DNA of 64,000 nucleotides, taken from contig NW_005200754.1 in the NCBI RefSeq assembly GCF_000372725.1, forward strand, positions 101,395-165,394, read 5' to 3'. Below the pieces are notes generated by a model. That model saw only the letters and a list, made by a program, of their open reading frames with translations. It was not told where the DNA came from and did not search any database. This DNA comes from Emiliania huxleyi CCMP1516 (Eukaryota; Haptophyta; Isochrysidales; Noelaerhabdaceae). The position numbers and the translations under genes are program-made. Shown piece after piece: positions 54,265-64,000 of the stretch (position 1 is its first letter; each line of letters starts with the position of its first letter).

Positions 54265-54866
54265 TTAAGCGATCGCCTGAGCGCCATGCCTCGAGCCACG
54301 CTGGCCCTCCCTCCCCTCGCAGACCGAACCCGCGTCGCCTCCAACGTCGCCCCCAACGATGGCCACCTTTCGCCATGCCGGGCCAAAGGCGTGGATCCAG
54401 AGACAGCAGTAGGCAAGCGAGGAGAGCGGCAGAAAGAGGGCGCAGAAGTCGCAGCCAAAGGCGGCGCCGATGCCGTAGAAGAGGCAGACGAAGGGACAAA
54501 GGGTGAGCAGTGGCAGGTCCGAGGCGTGGGCGTGGGCAGGCGCCTGCGGCGCGAGAGCGGAGGGGCTAGGGTGGGCCGAGGCGGGAGGTTGGAGGCGCCT
54601 CGGTCCGCATGCGAGTCCTGATCATCGTCGCCGCCGCACCAGCGAGTCTCGAAGCGGACATTTCTGTACGGCGACTTGCAGATCGCGCAACAGCTGCTGT
54701 GGCTCTTCACTTGAGCGATGAGGCGCCGCTGGCACGATGCGTGCAGGTGGAGGTCCCGGCAGTCGCAGAGATCGGTGAGGAGCGGCTCGGTGCTTGAATC
54801 GCCGGCGCAGACGAAGCACTGCGCCATGGGCGGCGGCGGATATTCCAACCTCTCCGTGGGTGCCAA
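54265..54866 (-). CDS. RING-CH (MARCH-type) membrane E3 ubiquitin ligase
   Basis: Two exons (54866-54597 and 54543-54265), 182 aa; the first intron edge could be a few codons away. Residues ~15-65 form a RING-variant domain: CFVCAGD, CDCRDLHLHASC and CCAICKSPYR, i.e. Cx2C, CxC, Hx2C and Cx2C spacing (C4HC3). Exon 2 in its proper frame encodes two membrane segments: DLPLLTLCPFVCLFYGIGAA and CALFLPLSSLAYCCLWIHAF. RING-CH plus two spans is the MARCH layout; such enzymes ubiquitinate membrane proteins. The direct repeat GCGCCT...CTCGG marks both ends of the 53-nt intron. Divergent from the cyclase gene. Confidence 0.75.
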
Positions 54867-54900
54867 GCGAGGGCCTAGGCGGTGCCTGCGCGTTTATTTT

Positions 54901-54925
54901 TTTGAGAGCGCCTTCGTTGTTAATA
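54901..54925. repeat. 25-bp sequence repeated exactly at 63800-63824
   Basis: Begins TTTGAGAGCGCCTTCG and ends GTTGTTAATA, preceded in both places by a T-run. The two copies bracket the double-cyclase gene in the same orientation. 55000-55450 between this copy and the gene start carries further repeats: AGAATTCTTCC and AAATTCTTGG words in three or four copies. Confidence 0.75.
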
Positions 54926-55521
54926 ATACAAACCCAATGGTTTTTTTCGAAGAGCAAGACGTTCAAAGCACTGGGCTGAACGATGTGTATCCATAGCCGC
55001 GAAAGAATTCTTGCTGTGCGAGTGCCATTCTGTAAAATTCCTTGGGCTCGTGTGATCGCTACTGAGTAGAATTCTTCCTTAGATCATCGGTCGTCCAAGA
55101 ATTCTTCCTGTGCTAGTACCATTCTTATAAAATTCTTGGGGTCCTTCTGATTCTCGAGGTTCTCGAGGTGGATATCCTTTGTTTGGCCGCGTTGGGTAGC
55201 GAGGATTGGTGTGACGCGATCCACGCAGGCGTGTTTTCTGGCGGCCGACCGTCAGTGCACGGAGTTGCCCCTTCTCCGACTGCCCCGGCTAGTTCACGAG
55301 TTTCGCGGGAGTGACCCCATGCTTCTGATTCACACGTGACGCAGAGTTCTTCCTTAGGTGATCGATTGGCCGCTTCCTCCTCCTGTACGTAAGAGCCACA
55401 TACATTGAAAATTCACTCGCGTTAGAATTCTTCCTTAGATCGACCGATCGTCCAAGCCCGAGCCGCCGCGACGCCGCTGGCGGCATCAGAGGCCTGTTTT
55501 TGGCTCCGTCGCAGCGGCTGA

Positions 55522-58500
55522 ATGCCCAAGGGCACCGGTAGTCCCGTCGATGGCCAGAGAATCCCTGGCATCTCGCTCGAATCCATCGCCAGGCAGAAGA
55601 CTCTGGCGCCGGCGCCACGGCTGTCGCCGACATCAGAGCCGCCCGGCAGCGGCAGCCGACCGCGTAGAGCGCCGACGATTGTCGGAGACTCGCTCACCCG
55701 CGCCAGCTCTACCGCATCGCTCTCTCCGCGCACCGCGCCGATCCTCGGCGATGCGCTGATCGACGCCGCCGAGGCTGATGCCGACGACCAGAATGCCGAT
55801 GCGCAAAACACATTCCAGCTCGGGAGCGGCGCGGGTGGGGAGATCGAGGAGCTCGCCGAGTCGCTGCAGGAGAAACTGGAGGAGCACTCTCGCGCACGCA
55901 AACGCTGGGCCTCCCTCTCCTTCCTCGAGCCGTCGCTCGAAGCTGACTTTCGGGAGCTCACGTTTCGAGGCGTCCCGTCTAGCAGAGAGGCGGCAAGAGG
56001 CGGCAGAGAGGCGGCAGAGAGGCGGCAGGGAGGCGGCAGATATCGAGCCGATTCAGTAGAGATCGAGATGCGGCGACCAAGAGCCCCCCCCGCGTCGTCG
56101 CTAGGCCACCTCCGCTCGTTCCGGATCGTGCTGCTCAGCCTGGCGCTGTTCTCGATCGCCCTCCTCATCTACGACCACCTCACCCTCTGCGCCGAGAAGG
56201 ACGTGCACCCGCTGCAGGAGCCGTGGGGGCCGAATCGCCGCCGCGCCCTGCAAGAAGAAACAAACAGCAGCAGCGCGCTGCCGCTCGACCCCGTCTACTG
56301 CGGCAGCGGCACTGACTTCGCGCTGATCATGCGGGGCGCACAACTCGGCTTGCTGGTGCACGCCTGGGCGTGGACCGTTCTGCCGCAGAGGCTTCCTCCG
56401 TGCCTCGAGTGCCACCCGGCGACGGAGCGGATCTTGGTGCTGGTCGTGATGGTGCTGACCAGCTGGGGCTGGTGCATGTTCAACACCATCGCGCTCTACC
56501 AGCACCAGGTGGGCTGCGACAGCGGGAGATAGAACGGATGGCTACTTGATGACTAGCGAATGAGTAATGAACACCAGGTGGGGTCCGACGGCGGGCCCGA
56601 GGAGTCTAGCTTCAACTTCCTCTTCCTGATCGTCATGTACACGGTCTTCACACCCGGCATGCCCTTCGAGATCGTCGTCTTTGCGGGCTGGGGGCTGATG
56701 ATCGTGATGGCGGCCACGAATGCCGCGCTCTGGGCCTGGGTGCGCCAAGACGACGGGAACGACTTTGCGAACAAGTGGGGCTACGTCCTCTTTGCCGAGA
56801 GCTTCAAGGAGCTCGTCGTCAACATCCTGGGCACCTTCACCACCTTCGAGCTCATCAGCGAGATGCGGTACAACTTTTGGCACGCCAACCTGCTCAAGGA
56901 GGCGCTGATGGTCTCGCGGCTCGTCCGGCGAGATATAGCCGAGATATAGCCGAGATGCAGCCGAGATGCAGCCGAGATGAGCCGAGATGCAGCCGAGATG
57001 CAGCCGAGATGCAGCCGCTGATTGTCACACGGCTCGTCCGGCGCAGCATGCACCGGCGGAGGGCCAGCGCGCAGCGAGCCGCGTCTTCACACCCTCCGTG
57101 CGAGCAGGCGCCGCATGCACCGGCTAATGACAAACACGCTCCCCGAGCCGATCCTCGCCGCCCTCGGCGGAGGGGACACCGCGTGCGTGCGCGTCTACCC
57201 CGGCACGACGGTGCTGCAGGCGGACATGGTGGGCTTCCCCAGGCTGGATCAGGACTCGTCCATGACGTGCCCCCGCACCCCGCCCCCGCAGGCGGACATG
57301 GTTGGCTTCACCAAGCTCTCGGCGACGCACCCGCCTCAGCGAGTCCTCGGACTGCTCTCGGACATCTTCGAGGCCTCCGACCGGCCGTGCGAGACGCGCC
57401 GGGTCGAGGGGTGACGAAGCAGCCAACTCTGACTCAACCATCCTTAGGACTTCGACCGGCTGTGCGAGACACACCGGGTCGACAAGGTCAAGACGATCGG
57501 AGACGCGTACATCGTCTGCGCGGGCGCGCTCAAGGAGCCTCGCGAGGACGACGCGGCGAGGATCGTGCGGATGGGGGTCGCGATGCAGGATGTGGTGCAG
57601 CGCAAGGCGGCGGCGGAGGAGATCGAGATTGCGGTCCGGGTCGGCGTGCACACTGGGCGCGTCACCGGCGGCATCATCGGCACCGTCCGGTTCCATCTTG
57701 ACATGTGGGGCTGCATCTCGGCTAGATCTCGGACGGATCGCGGCTGTACCTCGGCTGTAGGTTCCACTTCGACATGTGGGGGACGGGGGTTAACGGGGCG
57801 GTTCGGATGGAGGAGACTGGCGAGAAGGGTCGCGTGCACATCTCGTCGAGCACGTGCGAGCTGCTCCAGACCTTCTCTGACCTTCCCGTGCCGCCTCTTC
57901 ACACGTGCAGCTGTGAACAGGTACGAGCTGCTCAAGACCTACGTCAACTGCACGCCCAACCTCCGGCGCGAGGACATCCCGCCCGCCGACGTCGAGGTTG
58001 GCATCCAGGGCACGTACTGGGTGAGCCCGGGCGGAGCAGACGACCGGGGCAGCTGCGACCTCAACGACGTGTCGGCGAGTGCGGGCGCGCGGGCGCTGCG
58101 TGCCCTCCTCGAAGGCGGCGGCGGCGACCAGCCCCAGCGAGGCGGCATGCGCTCGCTCCTCGCAAAGCCGCTCGCCGCGTCTGCGCGCGCGTCCGCGTCG
58201 ATCCAAGGCCAGGCGTCGGGAGGGCGCGCGAGATAGCCGAGAGATAGCCGAGATGTGGCCGAGGTGCAGCGCCCGTGTGAGACCGAGGAGGCCTCGGGAG
58301 GCTGCGCGGTCCGCAGCGTCAGAGAGGCACACCTCACCGCTCTCCACGGCCTCGCTTGTCGACAGGTGCGCGACCAGCCCGGTGGGCGGTGCCGGTGGCG
58401 GCGGCTGGAGGTCCCTGTGGGGGGGGGGCGGCCGCAAGTCGCGTCCGGACGGCTCCTCCTTCGGGCGGCGAGGAGGGAGCGGCGGGGGGCTCGAAGGGGC

Positions 58501-61500
58501 GTCCTCCTTCGGCGGCGGCGGCTGTGGCTCGCTCGAGGGCGAGGTGCTCGACCCGGACGCACCGCCGCTCGAGATCACGGACCGCGCCTCCTCGTACCAC
58601 TTTTTCACCACGCCGCGCGCGTCCAACCCGTGCCGCGGCTCCTGCGAGTGCCGCGGCTCGATGGCGGCCCCTTCGCCGCCCGGCTACTCGTCTGCACCGG
58701 CGCGCCGGCTCGCAAACTTCTCCGCAGAGCCCGGGGCCCGCAACTCGGCCGGCCCTGCGTGGGACCTCGCCTCGCCTCGCGGCGGGCGGAGCGACGCCCA
58801 CTCCTTCGGGCAAGGCGCCGCTGCTTCGCCAGCCGCTCCGCCGTGCGCCTCCGAGCAGCGCATCTTCACGCCTCGCGGTGTGAAGAGCAGGCCGCGCGGG
58901 CGGCTCGATCGGCTCGCCGCGCAGCACGACGGCGTCGACGCGCGAGACAGCCGCCGTCGAGCTCTCGCAGGCGCGGATGTAGCCGAGATGGAGCCGAGCC
59001 TCCCCCCCGTGGAACCAAGGTGCACCAAGTATCGCCGAGGTGCGACTGAGAGATATAGCCGAGGTGAGGCCGCAGTGTAGCCGAGGCGTAGCCTAGCCGA
59101 GGTGTAGCCGAGGTGTAGCCGAGGTGTAGCCGAGGTGTAGTCGAGGTGTAGCCGAGTGAGGCCGAGGTGTAGCCGAGGTGAGGCCGAGGTGCAGGCTAGC
59201 CGAGGTGCAGCCGAGGCATGACGGCCGCCAGCAAGCTCTCGTAGGCGGTTGCGGACTCGAGGTTGATTCCTTTTGACTCATTCATTGACTAGCTGAGCTC
59301 CCGCAGGCGGTGGCGGACGAGCTGGCCTCGCCTCGCGGCCGAAAGACGTGCGAGTCGCAGGCGGGCATGGGGAGAGATGGCGAGAGATGGCGAGAGATGA
59401 CGAGAGATGAGATGACATGCAGCGTCGCGGGCGGGGCCTCCTCCGCGAATCAAAAAGGAAGTATGACTTCGTGGCCGATTTGCCGCAGGCGCGCGCCTCG
59501 TGCTTCTCGCGCGCAGACTACAAGTCGCGCCGGGACGGCTCCGTCGGCGAGGGCCGGCGGGGAGGGTCCGTCCCGGCGGCGTCGCAGGTGTCGGTGATGG
59601 AGGACATTGTCGAGACTGGGGAGGGGGACACGGTCGCGCCGACGTCGTACACGGTGCAGATGCTGCCGTCGGAGGTGATCGACGCGCTCCGCCGCTCCGC
59701 CATCTTCCTCTCCTTTCTGATGCTCATGGCGGGGGGCTACGACTTCGCACACTGGTGGCAGCACCCGCTGATCATCGACCAGCACGGCAGCTACCAGACG
59801 GTCATCAACCTGCTCCTCTGCCGCTACCTGGGCGGGATGCTCACCTCGGCCGCCATCGCCTCGGTCCTCATCGTGCTCCGCTTCTCGATCGGGGGCGCGC
59901 AGTACGCCAACGTCGCGCTGCTCACCTTCCCCTTCTTCACGTCGATGGTCGGGTACTGGCTCGCGCCCGACGCCTCGTCCCAGTACACGGCCTTCCTCGG
60001 GCGAGAAGATAGCCGAGAGATGGCCGAGAGATAGCCGAGGGATGGGCGAGGGATGAGCGAGGGATAGCCGAGATATAGCGCAGCACACGGCGGAGGCGGC
60101 ACATTGATCCCGGCCTCTCGACCCTGTGAACGGCGTCTCTTCACAGCCCGAGGCGTGAACACAGGTTGCTGCACATCGCGTTCGGCTACTCGACGCTCGC
60201 CCTCTCCCTCCCGCTCCTCGTGCTCATCATGATCGTCCTCTCGGCGGGGTACCCCATCTGCCAGACGGTGATGCTGCGCTTCTCGCAGGGCATGCGCCTC
60301 GCGTGCAACAACAAGGTGTACACGCCGGAGGAGGAGTACCCGCTCATCTGGGCGCTCGTCGGCCTGGGCTGCGGCCAGCGAGAGAACGACGACGGCGTCC
60401 TCGAGAACGGGGAGTACGACACGCCGGACATCCTCCCGTTCTCGTGCGCGAGCAGCCAGCTCGCGGGACGGTACGCCACGAAGCGAGGCTTCCCGGAGCC
60501 TACCTACTGCAACCCGCCCTGCCCGGAGGACCCGACGAGCTACTGCCCCTCCAACTGCGAGTCGTACTTCCTCGAGTGGCCCTGCAACTCGATGGCGCCG
60601 GGCGGCGCTCCCCCTGGACGCACGAGACTGACCGAGAGGACCCGAGAGAGCCTGAGACTAGGCGCCGAACGGCGGCTCCAGCAGCAGCATGCTGATGACC
60701 ATCTTCCTCTTTGTCATCGCGCACGGCGTCGGCATCATCTACAACCTCAACAGACGGCCCGACCTGCGCAGCCGCGCCACACCTGCTAAGTGAGACTGAG
60801 CAACTCGTAATGCATTGATGGCTCAGGTCCGGCCTTCGCAACCACGCCAAGCTCCTCGACGACACGCGCGAGCACATCGACGACATCAAGGAGGAGGTCG
60901 TGCGCTGCCAGCAGCTGCTCGAAAACATCTTTGCGCCCGAGGTGCTCGAGCGGCTCAAGGCCAAGGCCGCGGTTGACGGGGAGGGGGCGGGCGAGATCAT
61001 TGCCGAGGAGTTCGACGAGTGCTCCTTCCTCTTCGCGAAGGCCCAGACTCCCCGAGACTCGCCTAGATTCGCCGAGATTCGCTGAGATTCGCCGAGAGGT
61101 TTCGCAGAGGTGTTCAGCCTCGAGTCGCTCGGATGAGCACCCTGCCGGCACCTTCGCCGAGCTGGTTTTCCCCGAGCCGTCTCCGCAGGTGGTCGGCCTC
61201 AAGTCGCTCGTCGACGACGAGAACCAGAACGGAGAGGACGTGGTCGACGTGCTGCAGCTCGTCTTCAACCGGTTCGACCAGCTGGCCGACCTCTTCAAGG
61301 TTCAAAAGGTGCGCAAGACGGTCAACGAGTACTACATGGTCGCCGCAGGACTCCCCGACCCGACACTGCTCGAGGAGGCGGGCGCTCGCGCCTGCGCCTG
61401 CGCCGCCCTCGCGCACTCGATGGTCCAGATGATGGACATCATCAACTCGGACCCCGTGGCGCGAGACCTAGCCGAGAGACGAGATCCGGCCGAGATGCGA

Positions 61501-63522
61501 GATCCGGCCGAGATGCGAGATCCGGCCGAGATGCGGGATGGTGGCGCCGGGACCGGAACACATCGCTGCGGCCCGGTCCGGCGGCAGATGCTTAGTCGAT
61601 GACGGATACGTAGGTGCGGGACCTGGACGTGTACGTACCATGTCCGAGACATGTCTGGGACAAGTCTCGGACATGTCCTCGTAGGTGCGGGACCTGGACG
61701 TGTCGCTGCAGCTGCAGGTCGGGATCCACTCTGGCTCCGCCATCGCCGGCATCATCGGGCACAAGCGCTTCCAGTACGACCTCTGCGGCGACGCGGTCAA
61801 CACGGCCGCCCGCATGTGCGCGTACTCCGCCCCCGGCTGCATCACCATCTCGGACACGACGCAGTCGCTGCTCGGCGATGAGTACGCCACGCTCTCGCGC
61901 GGCGTGCGCGAGATCAAGGGCAAGGGGTCGATGCACCTGCACTACCTCCTCGCGCGCACGAACCCGTACCTCAAGGCGGCCGGGGATGCTCCACACTCCT
62001 CATCAGCCAGGGGAGGAGGCGGACTCATAATGAAGCTCTTTCCCGCCCCTCCAGGCGGCCGAGCCTCCGAAGGTGCAGCCTCTCTCCGCGCTGCTCCCGC
62101 CCGAGACGCTCGAGAAAGTGGAGCCGCCGCCGATGCCGTCCCCGCAAAAGAAGCACGCCGCCGGCCGAACCAAGCACCGGTCCAAGCCTCTGGAGCGGGC
62201 GGCGGGGGCGGCGCCGCCTCCTTCGCCGACGCGCGAGGCGGGCGAGAGCTGGAGGGGGAGCGGGGGCAGCCTTGCGAGCGCCTCGCGGCGCCACCCCCCC
62301 CGGGCGGGGCCTGCGACGGACTACTCAGCGGTTGAGAACCATGGTTCATGAGCCATAGGCGCCACTCTCAGGAAGGGGACTCGCGCCGGCACTCGCAGCG
62401 GCACTCGCAGGACGGCTTCCGGCTCGTCGAGGGGGCGACGCAATGCACACCCGGCTAATGGATGAGTATTTGCTAGCAGGACGGCTTCCGGCTCGTCGAG
62501 GGGGCGACGCAGGCGCGGCCGTCGGACCTCATCCGCAGGGCCACTGGCGACAGCCTCGGCTCCGGCCGGCTGCACGACCTGCACTTGCTCGAGAAGCACT
62601 CGCCTCGGGATCCCGACGGCGCCGACGGCAGTTGCGCGCGTGTGTCCGAGGAGCCGCCAGCGGCGTGCGGACCCGCCTCCCGCCGGCCCACACTCACCCC
62701 CCCAGCACCCCTTCCTTCACAGGAGTCTGCGTCGGCGGCGAGCGTGCGGCGAGGCTCGCGCGGCAGCTCCGCCGCGCAGAGGAGCGCCGGCTTGCCGACC
62801 TCGTCGCCTCCGCACCAACGGAAGCCCGGACAGCAGCAGGGCGGAGGGCAGCAGGGCGGAGCGGCGGGAGAGGCGGCCGGCATGGAGGCTTCGCCCACGC
62901 GGCGGAGGCACCGCCGGAAGGTGTCGAGAGACCGCACGGGGCCCACAGCCTCTCCAACCAACTGATGAATTGATGGTCAACTCATCATTGATAGGCGTCG
63001 AGAGACCGCGCGGCCGACCTCGCCCGCGGCGGCATCGACGTCCGCTCCCCCTCCTTCGCCGTCATCGCCAACCCTGCGCCTCCGCGCAAGCACAGCAGCA
63101 GGGGCGCGGCGGCGCAGGGGTCGGCGCGGCAGCGGCGGACGGAGGAGGAGCCTCCGCTCGCCGCTGTCGGCCGCAGGAGCAGCCGGGGCGAGTGGACCGA
63201 GGAGCTGGCGGAGCAGGCGGCCGTCAGCGTCGCCTTCGGCTCCACGATCGGCGGCGGCGGCCGCGGCATCTTCAACCAGCTCAGTCGCGAGGTCTCGCTG
63301 CCCAGCCTGACGGAGCGAGCCTCGCAGGGGGAAGGCAGCAGCGGCGGTAGCGGCGGCGGCAGCCGCCGCACGCCCTCCGCCTCCGCCGGCGTCGCCCCGG
63401 GCTGCTGGGCGGGAGAGCAGAGGAGCAGCCCGCCGACGCCGGTGAGATGTAGCCGGGATGCGATGCAGCCGACGCCGGCGAGGACAGCAGCTGACCCGTC
63501 TGCATCTCCCTCGGCTTCGTGA
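55522..63522 (+). CDS. Double class III nucleotide cyclase with two membrane blocks (tmAC-like)
   Basis: Makes cAMP or cGMP. Module 1 exons: 55522-56508, 56578-56901, 57015-57040, 57108-57219, 57292-57372, 57448-57689, 57761-57853, 57921-~58190. They encode a cytosolic N-terminus, about six spans, then a cyclase domain with VLQADMVGFTKL and VDKVKTIGDAYIVCAG (both metal Asp) and FHFDMWGTGVNGAVRM (Asn and Arg of the active site). A poorly resolved linker follows (58.2-59.4 kb). Module 2 has spans from ~59670, a Cys-rich outer loop (YCNPPCPEDPTSYCPSNCES), a last span (60690-60760), the helix REHIDDIKEEVVRCQQLLEN, then a cyclase domain. In that domain the metal sites read SFLFAKVVGL and KTVNEYYMVAAG (no Asp), but FQYDLCGDAVNTAARM keeps the purine-contact Asp and the Asn/Arg. 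This resembles C1/C2 of animal adenylyl cyclases. The C-terminal tail is Ser/Arg-rich, stop at 63520-63522. Two adjacent genes remain possible (a TAG ends module 1 at 58236 if unspliced). Confidence 0.75.
62407..62511 (+). repeat. Intron flanked by a perfect 36-nt direct repeat
   Basis: 62407-62442 and 62476-62511 are identical. If the intron is 62411-62479 (69 nt) it starts GA, ends CAG and leaves the exon reading QDGFRLVEGATQARPSDLI. The first 32 nt of this intron equal the first 32 nt of the next exon. Confidence 0.8.
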
Positions 63523-64000
63523 CCTTGGCTTCCCGTCTGCCCTAGGCGGGCCATGCCGGGCGGGAGAGCGACTCGCGGCGATCCATCGCAGACGGCAGGT
63601 GGTCGCTTCACGCGAACTTGTGATGCGCCTCTCGGGCGCCCTCCGCTCGGACGCGTCAAGCGTAGAGGTAGCGGTTCTCTTTTCGCTGCCATACACCGCG
63701 GCACTCTTCTCATACTACTTCGCGTGCCGTCTACCGGTCTCTATACGTTAACCCAGACTAACGTTTAAACACTCCCACTGACGCGTTCGCATGTTTTTCT
63801 TTGAGAGCGCCTTCGTTGTTAATAAGAAAAGGAGAGGGGTCCCTTGTGCGCTTGTCGCAGACGCAGTCAAACACACACACACACACACACAAAACACACA
63901 CCGCACACCGCGCACCGCGCCCACCGGCCACCCGCCCCGCCTAGGTCGGAAAGTCGAAAGAGATGAGGACTTGAGGAGATGTGGAACAGCCCGAGGAATG
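63523..64000. other. Right edge, 3' flank of the cyclase gene
   Basis: Holds the second copy of the 25-bp repeat (63800-63824), a CA dinucleotide run at about 63870-63892 and CACCG words after it. The ORFs at 63458-63768 have no protein-like features. No gene called. Confidence 0.4.

Noticed and set aside
55975-56045. GGCGGCAGAGA repeat in cyclase exon 1 as a separate intron
   Set aside because: The frame stays open through it and no junction is required; it may still be an in-frame intron, but the sequence does not decide.
58234-58236. TAG as the true end of a stand-alone single-cyclase gene
   Set aside because: The stop sits inside an intron-type GCCGAGAT repeat, and a better 70-80-nt intron with a repeated start is visible. 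It is kept only as an alternative form.

Overview
This is eukaryotic nuclear DNA from a GC-rich organism, most likely a unicellular alga. A haptophyte is my best guess. The basis is the very high GC content, genes in many short exons, a plant/alga-style tandem GST-N protein, a cytochrome-b5 front-end fatty acid desaturase, secretory or organelle-like N-termini, and abundant tandem repeats. The taxon is inference. I see no prokaryotic operon, rRNA or CRISPR array.

Layout. 0.5-9.6 kb: a membrane protein, a bacterial-type glucokinase (-), a ten-exon crotonase (-) and, divergent from it, a UBE3D-type ubiquitin ligase (+). 9.6-14.3 kb: poorly coding DNA with a few doubtful ORFs. 14.3-15.5 kb: a D-erythronate-dehydrogenase-like SDR. 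15.9-18.0 kb: degenerate coding fragments. 18.5-25.3 kb: an MFS transporter, an FHA/WW-type protein, a DDE transposase remnant split by a 756-bp inverted-repeat element, and a sulfotransferase. 25.4-29.6 kb: two tandem elements with identical ends but unrelated middles, the larger filled with a ~2.3-kb minisatellite. 30.9-32.1 kb: a secreted SnoaL/NTF2-like protein and an opposing low-GC ORF. 33.0-41.4 kb: a GNA1 acetyltransferase / BtuF-like / DUF4864 fusion, an acidic unknown protein and the desaturase. 42.3-63.5 kb: eight genes strictly alternating in strand (TBC-like, unknown, unknown, membrane protein, DUF1214, tandem GST-N, RING-CH, double nucleotide cyclase).

The most striking signal is in the introns. 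I resolved about 50 by reading frame, phase and protein-family continuity. Most are 60-80 nt and all but a few end AG|G. By my hand count roughly 18 start GT, 23 GC and 9 GA. In most of them the first 10-40 nt of the intron are a copy of the first 10-40 nt of the next exon, so splice sites sit at equivalent positions of a direct repeat. Two intron-interior repeat families (an ACGTGTCC type and a GCCGAGAT type) recur in unrelated genes. This looks like introner-type or tandem-duplication intron gain still visible in the DNA. It also explains the donors: each is simply the first two bases of a downstream exon that begins with G.

Functionally the genes are mixed housekeeping and signalling: sugar phosphorylation, acyl-CoA and polyunsaturated fatty acid metabolism, ubiquitin ligation, transport, sulfation and cyclic-nucleotide signalling. 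They do not form one pathway.
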